DNA of 64,000 nucleotides from contig JAZARR010000214.1 in assembly GCA_037389465.1 (NCBI GenBank), positions 3,100,001 to 3,164,000 of the forward strand, given 5' to 3'. Position 1 is the first letter of the stretch; each line of letters starts with the position of its first letter. The DNA is from Baylisascaris procyonis. Lineage: Eukaryota > Nematoda > Chromadorea > Rhabditida > Ascarididae. Both the position numbers and the translations under genes were made by a program. Shown here one piece after another: positions 30,501 to 42,100 of this stretch. Below the pieces are notes generated by a model. That model had not been told where the DNA came from, did not search any database, and was given only the letters and a program-made list of their open reading frames with translations.

Positions 30501-32110
30501 AAGAAGGCGACAAGAAGGTCTTCGCCGTTTCAATGGAGCTTGAACAGCAGCTAAGCATATTGTAAGTTTATGAAGTCATTCGTCATATGGGTAATTCTTC
30601 CCACACTTCAACTTTTTGTTTCTAAAAAAGCATTCAATCTTGAGTCAAGCGTTCAAAATTTCCGTTAGTGGCGAAAGAGTGGAGCGATATTCAACGAAAC
30701 TGTGCCATCTAAAATCCTTCTCATTTCACTCTTAGAAACCTTACGGATTCCCTTACCTTCGTGCTAAGACGAGCAAGTCTATGGGACGATCCCAATGAGG
30801 CATTCGAATGAATTCGAATATGAATTGCAACAGCATTATAGCGACGCCATTTGAATAGTATCCACGCTCATGTCACGGATTTTTAAACAGCTACTGCAAT
30901 AAATACGTGCTAATGCCATCAATTTTCACGCTAAATTTACTAATTTTTAAAGGCGAATATTTCTGGAAAATAACTACAGAAAGACCTTAGAAAGGACCTA
31001 TATATTGCCAATGAATTTAAAAGTTTAGCTGCCATTGCGTTTTCCGGTTGGGAACGACAAAACATGAGAATGCGAATACGAGAAACTCTTTTATAAAAGA
31101 TTAATTTCATTATTTGATTAGCAACCGCCACGTGCGCGCCTTATTATATTTTGATGAGGCTGAGAAAAGTTTATTTATAGTGGTCTCGGTTTAAAGATGA
31201 AAACCATTTGCATTTTCACGGAATGCACACCTGCGTTGTGTAAAAGATGCAGACGATTTAAATAGTGCTTGATATAATCTGATGCTCTTAGTTGAATTTC
31301 AGCGGTGAATAAGGTGCTGGAATTGTGCAGACTTTTGGCAAGAAATGTTTCCATTCGTAGCACATTTACTGCTCCACTCATAATTTCTTATTAATCTGTC
31401 TTCTATAATCGCAGCTCGAGTTTCCTCTTCAGTTCCTTTCAATGAACTTGGTTTCCATTTGTCCAGTGAATCCTGTGGCAAACGACAATCGTAGTCTCTC
31501 GATTATTTCGCTTCTCTATGGTATTCGCTTCCCCGCTAAAGCAAAATTATAAATGCCATTGAAGAACAGCAATGGTGAAGCTCTTGGCAAGCCTTCCTTG
31601 AACTTCTTCAGACGAGTACGCATAGTTGCTCGCCAGGTAGTTATTTTTCAAAGCTTTTAATAATACCATATCATTTATAAATTTCGGTTTTTTGAAAAGG
31701 ATCGTGAAACAGAACTTTCTAAGTGCATTCACGAACATTCAAAACGCATTCTTAACGGTAACAAATACTCATTTTGTGGTAGCGACACTTCGTGTAGCAG
31801 AATGTATGATAACTCGTCAAAAACATCAAAATGCGGGTGAGACTTTTATGTGAAAGACTGGATAAAGGTCAGATATGGGTAATTATGAATTCCGGCATGT
31901 GCCTTTGAGCCAAAACCCGGGTCAGCTATGTGTCATGCGCTAATCAGCGCGACTATGGCGGTTCCCTCTAGAATGGACAAGAAGGACACGAAAAAGATGC
32001 ATTGTGGTGGGCGCTTTTGGGAATTGCGGTAAAGGGGACATCATTGATATAGCGTGCTTACCGCCTAATTAGAACGAACATATTATTTATGACATCGTCT
32101 GCGGTTAGAG
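27525..32110. other. Intergenic stretch, no recognisable gene
   Basis: AT-rich. - strand open segments at 29594-28745 include a Cys-containing one with a donor (GGAAAC|gtaagc), but no chain could be built. At 29980-30240 broken + strand frames have coiled-coil composition (for example HLEENRRLNEIMLKKMEMN), perhaps a decayed element. Confidence 0.45.
28602..28622. repeat. Homopolymer pair C12-A9
   Basis: Twelve C followed directly by nine A. A likely sequencing or polymerase-slippage hot spot. Confidence 0.95.
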
Positions 32111-32116
32111 CATCCT

Positions 32117-35100
32117 TTATTCGATGCACAAATTCATTTGCCTATGAGCCAATTCAATAAGCTTCTCGATGGTGTTCGCAGTCTCCAATCGCTCGTTACC
32201 GTCTTCTGTCGACGATCCTTCTTGCGAACGCAAACGCAGATGACAGCTCTGCGTACCTGAAACAACATGACACACTACTGAATCCATTTCTAAACGGCTG
32301 CTTGCAGCAAAGGCAATGCCACTGCTCATGATGCGGTTAGGCAACAAAGTTTGTAAACCTGATGCGGAACAGAATTAAATACTTTCTCATAAATGCTCTA
32401 TAAACAAATTCATACACTACCACTTTCTGCTGAAAACCTACCGCAAAAGAACAGCTTTATTTATCGTAGGCTACCACTGACGTCATGGGCATATTCGTTT
32501 GCATAATTTCGCAAATGGGGAGCAGTTCTAGCGTTAAAGCTGCAAACATTGGTGCATCGCAAACAAGGCATAGCGAGCCACGCTGATCTGACTGCTGAAC
32601 TGAGAATGATCTCCACCGAAAATGGACCACCTCGAGAAGGCTATTGCCTTTTTCAGTAATATTCCTCGTTGAGCGAAGGGTCTATTTCCCCCTATGGTTT
32701 TTAAAATGAATCCTCTGCCTAATTAAGAGAGCTAGTATCTTCAGATGGGCATGATGCTTGGGTTCATACTGCGACACATGAAGAAATGGGACATGTTTCT
32801 TATTTTAATTGCAGCAAAGTCGATGAATTGCCGGTGCCATAGCAGTCATAAGAAAGGCGAGAGGAAGAGATTATTTATCTGAGAAGAATATCGTTACCAA
32901 ACCGGAAGCAAATGCATTCTAAATTGAAAAGCAAAGTATGCGGGAAGATCCGGTGAGGTTTCCCACGTGAGTGAATTGCAATACTCTACGGCACAGTAGA
33001 GTAAGCAAACTGCTATGGGAAGGGACGACCAATGAGATTATCTCGGCAAGCATGCACTTCATTGTGCGAAAATGATTTTCCTCAAAGGCATTTTGCCTCG
33101 ATCAACACCATGTGAACTTTCCATCATCACTTTCGTCTCATAAATGCAGTTGTTTATATCATTCTTTAAAGTTCACTTATTTATCACGAGTGTGAATATC
33201 ATATGCACTGAGTTATAACAGGGTTTTGATTAATTAAAGCGTGATTATGAAACTTCTGTCAGTTTCTGCAGATAGGTATTTAAGCAAAGCACTTATTCAC
33301 TTATGCTTGATCAGCACCAGAACGAGTGGTATGTCTCTCTATTTAACTCCTTAATTGCTTTCATCGGAGACTTATGGGTGTCATTCTGAAGCATAACCCT
33401 CATGGTGTTTAACTCTGGCCTGATGGTTGCTGAAAGAAATAGCAAATACGCTCTCAACCTTTTTATAACAGGTTATAGAGGTTTGCGAAATATCTGCAAT
33501 GAAACCTATCAGGCCTCAAGACTAATTTCAAACACCTGGGACGAAAGCGAAGGCATCACCAAATGGCGCAAATCAAGATTACCTAGAAAAAGATCGAGGA
33601 AAAGGTTGATAAATTAGAGCAAACAATAGCAATAATTGCGTGAGCAATGAATCGTTGAACGAAGGTTGTCGCAAAAAAAGGGCGATTATTAGAAAACGGG
33701 TTCTCGTCTTAGTCGTCGCTGACAGCAGTAAGTGACAACCTTCGAAACATATGGCCGGCACATCGTTTCACTGGCAAAGAAGCTCATCTATGTGAGTGCA
33801 TATCTCAGTATTCGATCGCTGAATTGCGACAGCTGGCCGCTGAGGACGTGTTCAACTAGCACGCATCGATTGTGTTGTTGACAGCTCCACTTCACTGCAC
33901 GAAAAGTGGCTTTGCAATCACTACATTTTCATTTTTCATTTATTTCATTTATCATCACAGTCGTTTACATAGAAATACACTCACTATTCCTCAATAAAAA
34001 CGGCGATTGCAAGATGATAATTTAGTAGCTCGAAGTGAATATATGAAGAGTTGTTGTTCTCTCTGAAAATCTCGAACATGCCCGATCCTTACAATACCTG
34101 TTCTTCCATTGCATCTGAAGAGGTCGGAAATAAAGTGCACGCCCTGCAACGTCCATACTCTTTTGAATCTTAAACAGTGAATTTCTTCGGCTATATCCTT
34201 CATTGTGTTTGCTTTGCAAAAAGTAACGCTAACAAGGAAATCCTCCACTTGATAGAGGTCAACAAGTTGGGGTATTGCATGTTTATTGACCACAAGAAAA
34301 GTTTGCATTCACATCATCAACACAAGCAGCCGCACTGAAATTTGTCCACCCCCCACAGTGGTTGAGATGGTACTTAATGCACAGTTAACACTCTGCCATC
34401 TTCGAACAATAGAAACGTGATAGTGCGATGACATTGATTTTCTTTCTAAAACAAAAACAACATCTCTATTTCCAATACTATGCATTCTTCCGCAAATGTT
34501 GTGGAGCATTTAATGAGTGCCAAATAGATTAGAACAAATTATACAGACATCAAATTATGAATCGGCAAAATTAATAGTATGCTATAATTGATTCAAAAAG
34601 TATCTACTGGATGAGTTTGGCCGGTTCGTTTATAGCGGTTGTGATCATTTAACTTCCTCTCAGCTCTTTCACTCGCCTAATGTGATAGACGATTTCTGAA
34701 AGGATTTTCCAAGAACTTCAAATTTGAAATTTCAAAACATTGAAATGCAGATTACATCAGCCCACAGAAAACTGAGCAATTTTTTTTATTTTTTGAATGT
34801 TCAATAGAGTCAAACGTCAGGGGTCAATTAGAAGTTTTCTTCAGTGACCCAACAATGCTAAGGAGCAGAAAGGGAGAGGTGGTGATAGGTAAAGGAAAAG
34901 ATTGCAGAGATTATGGTTAACCGATGGATATCAAACATTTCAAATGAAGGGAATAAATTTTAAAAAAACTTACAAAATTAAATGGTAAAGTCATTTGAGC
35001 CATAAACAAAGGATCGGTTTTTCGAGCAGCAATAAACTTTCCACAAAATGATCGTCAAATGACACTACTTGAAAGAGCTCAACAATGTAGACACTTGAGG

Positions 35101-38100
35101 CGGAAGGAAGTGTTTTGGGATTGTCAACGGCACAGTAAAGGTGTTGTGCTATGAGTGCACGCAAAGGTGTTACGTAACGGGAGCGGCAAGATGAATGCAC
35201 CGTTCGGCATTCTTCAACTGCACACCGTATTCAACGCAACGCTTCGTTTTCATTCATCCAATCAGCGTGTTGCATAACGTCAACACATAATTAATAACTC
35301 AGTTAACGACCTTTTAACCTTTGTTCACTCCCTTGCACTTCATCCTCTTTCAATAAGTTAATTGCTTGCGCACCTGTTTGATGCCCATAGAATGAGTCCA
35401 ATCGTATTGTCGAAACAATTCAATCGAAAAAATTTCCTCTTTCGCTATACATTGATGATAAATGAGATGTGCTTGAGCACAATAGAGGAAGGATAGGCGA
35501 GAGCAGAAAGTGACCATCACAACGAGAAAACTAAATGAATACCGAGTATAGTGTATGATCATTTGAAAGATCTGAGCTTGTAATAATGACAGAAGAATTC
35601 GACCTAAAGAAATATAACTCGTAAGCAGGTTAAAACTGTTTCACTGTTGACAGCAGGCGGTCAGCATTTCCAATACCTCTGCTGTTAAGATTCACTGACC
35701 AGTCTGTCAAATTCTGATCGTTGTTATGGAAACAGTTCGATCGATATGTTGACCTTCTGCTTATTACATGAATATGCTATGCTTCAAAGAGCACTTTCAA
35801 AGATACAGTGTGGTGATTTGTGAATTCAATTTCTTGCAATTTGCTCAATAATAGTTTACATATAGTGTGCACATTGCGGTTGCACATAGCGAACTAGGCT
35901 ATATGCAACTAACTAGGCTGTAGAATATTCATTTCGTATTACCTTGTCAAACAACATCGAGCAAAAAAGCGATGAAGGACGAAGAGTTTGAATAACAATT
36001 GCAACTAAATTTTTCTCACAATATAAAATATAAGAGCTAGGGTGTTAAGCCATGATCGAAGCGAGAGGTAAAGTGAAGAATGTCACACAGTAAACAGTTC
36101 AGAAAGAGTGGATGTGTTTTCTAGCACTGTAATATGGGAGAGATATGTATGGGAAACATATCACTGAGAAATCCTCTACGAGTGCGCTCAGAATTCATGC
36201 TAATTGCAAATAACATAGGTGATCATCACCACCAGTCCAAATATCGGCACTGGACAAAATGTCGTCTCATATTTAACTCGAGATATCGTGTTCGACTATT
36301 TCCACCTTTTTCTCGCACATAACAGGTTTTTATCTTACTGGCCTACCATCATTTGCCGGCTATTCCGCTTTTTAAACACTTACCATCTCAAAAGCATTAA
36401 AAGGGCAATTATTTAAAATGGAACAGTATTTGATTTTTGATCGCGTTAGTGAGCTCAAGCTAGGAGTCGCTCATGGTCTATAGCTTGAGCTCGTAAATAC
36501 AATTGAAGAAACGATACGGATTTAACCTTTTTAATCATTTTTACCTTTGCACATTCTTTAACCTTTATTAAGCAGAGCTCTCTTCTTCAGCACAATCTTT
36601 TATTGCATGAGAAAAGCTATGCAAATTATTTGAAGAGCCTATTTGCATATTGCACACTTAAGTGACTATCAGCAAAGAAATTTTATTCAGACGTCGCAGT
36701 TTATTGCGACGTTATGAAAACATGCAATAAGAAATGCCTACTTCCATATTAAGTGAAAAAGAGCCTAGTTTAATGCTAATTTGGATGTTAAGTGCTCAGC
36801 AATTGCTGTTGTTGTGAATTAAGATACACAAGAAAATGGTTTTCGAGTATGAACATTGCACAGTTACTACAGATGTTTTGAGATCAGCGATATTATGCGA
36901 TAGACAATAAATACATTATTCATGTAATAGTTTCTTTTCCTAATAACGATAAACAAATAATAGCAACACATCGCGTTTACTGCCGATTAAATACTCATAA
37001 GAAATAGTTCTAACCTGTTGATCCACAGAACCTCTTAATTCACAGTAACTGAATGGCGCAAATAAGTAAAACAATTTGTAGCATATGAATTCCCTCATTT
37101 GAAGCTGAAAAAGCAAACAGCATCCGGGTAGGCATAAGCTCGAAATTTCGAAGCTGTGTTGAGGTTGAAATTCATTAATGAAACAGCATTCGAGTGAACA
37201 TCTATAAGTTGAATTCTATCGGTTGGATTGATATTATGCTAGATGATAGTTTCCAGGATGCGCGCAAATTGTCATTTTAGTACTGTGAGTGAGTAGATTG
37301 AGCGGTTCGCTCTTTATAATTAGCGCATCTATCGCAACGCATTGTGCAGCAAAGCGAACGCCGTCGTCCTTCGCTAAACGATGATGCTCAGCTCGAAGCG
37401 GAAACCGAACAAAGCGCTTCTGAAGAGCGAACCCGACGATTCGTACGCCATCATCTCTAGCAGCCAATTGTCAACTCGTCAATTCGGACCATTCTCCCCA
37501 CTCGCACGATACTCATTTCACACTTCCGCACTCTTTAATCGCCACCTTAGTGAGTTGCGAGCGGAAAAGCATAAAGGTGGATGAAAAACAACAATTTGCA
37601 TCTTTAGTGCCGCTCTAAAGAAGAGAGGCGAAGGTAAAATGAGCAAAGCAATGAGCATATAAATTTCCTTAGATATTACAAACGGCATAAATCTGGCCAA
37701 GGGTAATCGTTTCCTTCCCCAGCATATGTGCCGTTAAATTAGCACATTTATTTGTTCGAAATAGATAATTCCTTAACAAACATGGAGATCATCTAACTCA
37801 CAAGAAGCTCCCTGTAGCAACTATCAATATCAGTTGCATCTTTATTTTATTAGTTGAAGCAGGAAATTTCTAAGACGAAGTTTATGTTTTTTTTGACTAA
37901 ATTACAATACCAGTGGGAAGAGCAGCATGAAACGAATGGCAAAACTATTAGACTATTAAAAAGAGGAACCCAAATTGTATTACCTGACCCAAAATAATCA
38001 ACTCCAACTCATGAAAACCCATGTAATTATTGGTGGTTTTAAGAAATGCCGATGAATAACTCTCATCCATCGATGCTGTATTAAAGAGAGAGTGGAAAAT

Positions 38101-38733
38101 CGTTTGCACGTTGAAGTACGGTAATTGTGCATTTAATAGCTGGGAATAGTTGTATGTTGGTGAACGAGTTCCTATAACATCGATGCAAAAAAAGTGAAGT
38201 GCTTTAAAATTGTCGCAAATGCGATGCGTAATGCGAGAACGATGCAAACTATTAACAACCCCATCATGAACGTTTCAAAGCAATATGCGTAATGTGGCAC
38301 TAAGAATCAATTGACATGCACATAGAATGACAAAAATTCAACAGCTATTTTCCAATGTGCTTTTCTTGTCTCTCAGAAATCGATCAGCATTTATCTCTTA
38401 TTATCTACGCTATTAGACATACTTTGCTATTGTGTAGACATCTTACTGCGACAAGAGAAATGACCAGTCTTTTTAAAATGAGAGTCGCTATTAGGAATTC
38501 CCAAATGCAATTAACGTTTCCCTTTGTGAATTTAAGTCACAGCGTAACTGAGCAGCTGTTTTGCACATAATTGGGGCATATAACTTCTTTTTAAGGAATG
38601 TGTCATAATTGCACTCACCTTTCTCATAGTGCCTTTCAGGGTGGAGATCATAAAAAAAGCTTGAAAGCTTTGGAAGAACGATGTGATGCAGAGAGAGACT
38701 GGACAAGATAGGCTTTAAGAGACGAGTACGCAT
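32117..38733 (-). CDS. Possible multi-exon - strand gene of unknown family (low confidence)
   Basis: A chain of open segments with fitting signals: 38733-38619 (ATG; AAAG|gtgagt), 38171-37984 (ttatag; CAG|gtaata), 37104-37015 (gctttttcag; CAG|gttaga), a segment ending 36384 (GATG|gtaagt), 36295-36233, 35571-35374 (CAG|gtgcgc), 35217-35174 and on. A terminal segment 32256-32117 has acceptor gttgtttcag and a TAA overlapping AATAAA. Phases agree for the first three exons and from 36384 to 35174. They do not agree between 37015 and the 36.4-kb segment without an extra small exon. The segments between 35.0 and 34.0 kb are ambiguous. Composition of several segments is no richer in GC than the flanks, which argues against coding. 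No domain recognised. Confidence 0.22.
36451..36492. repeat. 12-bp perfect inverted repeat
   Basis: GAGCTCAAGCTA at 36451-36462 and TAGCTTGAGCTC at 36481-36492 with an 18-nt loop. Confidence 0.9.
36691..36712. repeat. 8-bp inverted repeat with 6-nt loop
   Basis: ACGTCGCA, GTTTAT, TGCGACGT. CpG-rich arms in an AT-rich setting. Confidence 0.85.
37381..37549 (+). CDS. Possible first exon, GC-rich
   Basis: ATGATG at 37381 follows an in-frame TAA. It opens a frame starting MMLSSKRKPNKALLKSEPDD, with a strong donor (CTTA|gtgagt). GC is well above the flanks. Its phase (1) does not fit the main acceptor of the homeobox gene at 40513, so it is either another gene, a rare alternative exon or regulatory DNA. 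It also overlaps an intron of the tentative - strand gene. Confidence 0.18.
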
Positions 38734-39168
38734 ATTTTGGCGAGCAGTGGGAAAAATTGTAAAAAAAATTTCGCTGCTTTTTCACAATTTCATTGTTTCA
38801 GGCAGCCTGCATTAGATATGCACTTTGCTAGGTTTTTCTGAAACTATCATGTCTTGTTTTAGATGGGCCTATATAAATGCTTATAGGAGTCCTCATGTTT
38901 CGTTGATGAAAATTCAATAAAGGCGCTTGTCGGCAGAGCTAAATGAGCATCGAAGCACGCAACTAACAAAGGCAACAAGCAAATAATCGAATTTTTTTTA
39001 CAATGCAACAATTTAGAAGGGTGGTTAAGAATATTCCAAGTCCCACGTTAAGAATGCACCAAGTTCCAAAAGGATCATATCCTCAGGTGTTTGGTTGTGG
39101 ATGATGGGTGTGCGTTTTGTTCGGTGTTGTATGCTGTGAAATGGCCCTATTTGGGTGCGTAGCGCGAA

Positions 39169-39196
39169 CCTCTTTTTTCAGCTCGCTCGAACAATG
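39169..39196 (+). CDS. ceh-30/31: Proposed first exon of the homeobox gene: trans-splice acceptor, 12-nt leader and ATG
   Basis: A very strong acceptor (cctcttttttcag, ending 39181) is followed by CTCGCTCGAACAATG and then a gtaatt donor. The ATG is the last codon of the exon. It joins in phase 0 to ACTACGTCAGCCGCAATG at 40513, adding MTTSAA before the internal Met at 40528. If this exon is wrong, translation would start at 40528 and the protein would be 294 residues. Confidence 0.5.
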
Positions 39197-42100
39197 GTAA
39201 TTGGATTGTAATAATAACACACGCGGGTATTACGCACTGCATCGTGCACGCATAATGTGTCCTCCATTCACATACACACACATCCATACACACACTAGGT
39301 TGAAGGCGACGGCGGAGCCAACGGTGGACTGCTGGAGACGTGACAACATCCGACCCGCCCATTACCAGCAGCAACCAATCACCGAGCGTGATCGCGCCGT
39401 TTGATGCATTTAGTTCCATCGGTATCGCCCAATTCACTGCCTATTAGATGCGAATCTAAGTCGCACTCCTCTTGCCATCGGTTCTTCACACCGCCTGTCT
39501 GTCTCTCTTCGAAGCGCCATAAACGCAAGATTACGGTGCTCCCGAAGAATAAATCGCTTTATACGCCTTTTATAAAATTCTTTATATGGAAATTCTGTTT
39601 ATGGATGATTTATACGTCGTGAATATATAGATATTAGATAGATTGGACGCTATTATGAATCTTGTAACGGAAAACGACGTTTCTTTATTGCTGAACCGCC
39701 TATTTTATCAGTAGTAATATTTGTGCTAATAACTAATGCTGGCGTTTTCACTCTTTTAAGGCATCACAAAGCATTTCTCATCGGAATACTCAATCACTGG
39801 ACGATGCCTTCTGTATGCGAAATTAGGACCCTCGAATGTTTTGCGGCAATTTGCAGTCGGATAGAGTCATTTGGTGAAGTGCTATGTTGGCAAAAAGGAG
39901 CAACGAAAGTTAGATGTTGTCGGGAGGCCTAATACATTCAATGAAGGCTCCGCTGAGTAGACTTATTGTTTATTATGACTTTTATATTGATATCTTCTGA
40001 TTTGTATATATTACGAATAAATTTGTGTGTGCCGAATTGGATGAATGTCGAATGATTCATTTCTTTGCATATAATAGCCTAGAACTTGTTCAATCAGCTG
40101 CCAATTCTTCACGAACACCTCATAAATAGTCAGCGCTTTCTGCATACATGTGCAGATATTTTCTGCTTAGGAATATCATCCCTTCCGAAAGGCCGTTTCT
40201 ACTTCTATTTTGTTCCAGTATCTATAGACCAGTCTTCATCGACCAGCTATATTGCTCGTCTGCATGTTATAATTTTTTAAATATTCATATAATATGTGAA
40301 GGAGCTCGGAGATTAAGTTGCTGTGCAGGTAGAGGTTAAACGCATTAGTGGACGGTGCCGAGTCTTGCCGGAGGGTTGATTATAAGAACGCAATGGATTT
40401 TTTCTTAGTTTTCTGTACTACTGTAACATAATCATATTTCTGAAATGTTCGTAACTTAGATGTTTTTGAGTAAAGATATGCCTGTATTAATAAAGGCTCT
40501 CGCATCTTTCAGACTACGTCAGCCGCAATGAATATGCTCGACCCACGCCAAATTTTTATGAATCCTTTCGTCTATAACATAGACCCATCCACAGCGGCGT
40601 TGTTGGGTACCACACCGGGTACTCAAAATAGTGCAGCTGGCAAAATGAATCTAAATAATTCATTCCGGATCTCCGACATCCTCGAATCTTCTGAAGAAAA
40701 GGCCAACACGAGTGGTGAACGTGGTGAGTGATATTCCCCTTGTTGTACTCCCCCTTATCCTCGCCAAGATCTATCTAAAGGACAAAAAGGGACATCGAAA
40801 TTTTCACTAATTTTGATGCTCCATTAGTTTCGTAAAAGCTTCCTGTTCTTTTTTTGCCACAGCCGTTCACTTTAAGATAGCTACGCATTGCATTGTATGC
40901 CTTCATGTTATTGCATTCTCGTCGTTGCTTTTTCACCGCCAAATTTATTGCTCTCATAATAACCCTTCTTTTAAATGCTGAAATATTATATGCTTAAATT
41001 CGGAAAAAGCTCAAGTTGCTGCGAGCATATGGAAAGCCTATGCAATCATCAAGTTATTCGCGTTTTAATGCCTCCATTTCACAAAATTTCGCAAAATCCC
41101 ACCGGGAGGCGTTTTATGGTGATATCATGTCTAGGCGTATGTAGCATATACGTGCCTGCCTTCCGCGTTTTTTTTTCCACCTCAGCAATCATTGAACTCA
41201 AAACTGCGAAATTTGGTAAGCACAATCCATAGATTTCTATACTACTTCCAAATCGATCTATCTGCTTCAAAAGAAACTATAGATATACAAAAGTGTAAAA
41301 TCTGCACAAATTTGTCAACGAGCCGAGTCCATTTCGCACGGATCGGGGCGGCAATTAAAATGCAACCGATCGCACTTAAAAACGAACATTCCATATATAC
41401 TAACGGTTGGAGAGTTAACTAAGAATCTCTTGTTGAGTATGTTTTATTATTTTTTGAAAATTCACGATGACAGTTGATATGATGTGCGGGATTGCAATCG
41501 TCATAGGTAGCTCCTGCTCCAACGTTTTTCTGTTGGTCCGCTTACTATTTTCTTCTAATGAGAGTTCGTTTTCTGTGCAAATATTGTTAGTCTTATGGTA
41601 TTCTATGCTTTTCTTTCAGCTTAACCTGCATTATCATTTAGAGCGGTTAAAGTAATTTGACCATAGAATGGGGTCTTTAAAGGTCGGTTTTCGGATAAAT
41701 TGAGACATTCTAATAACCGTCTTATTGTTGCGAAATGACTAGCACGGAAGGTCATCTCGTGAAAGAACCACGACAAGGTTTTCCATGGTAGAGTTCTGCA
41801 ATGTATTCCCGCATAACTTTCACTGTTCCCCACGCAAAGGAAGAAGTGTGGTATTCACCTTCTGGTAGCTTCTGCTTCAGGCAAATGTATGGGTTAGTTT
41901 TGAAATCTCACTGCTCCTCGGCCATTTTCGAAAGTTTCTTTCTTGTCTGGCAATAAAATGCTGTTAAGGAACTCTTAATACAGCAGAATGTTACAGTTTG
42001 CATTTCATTCCATCTGAGTGGATCACATACAATTCTGAAACGGAAAAAACCACATATGCGTTGAAATTGATGAAAGAAGCTTTCATTTCTAGAGAGGATT

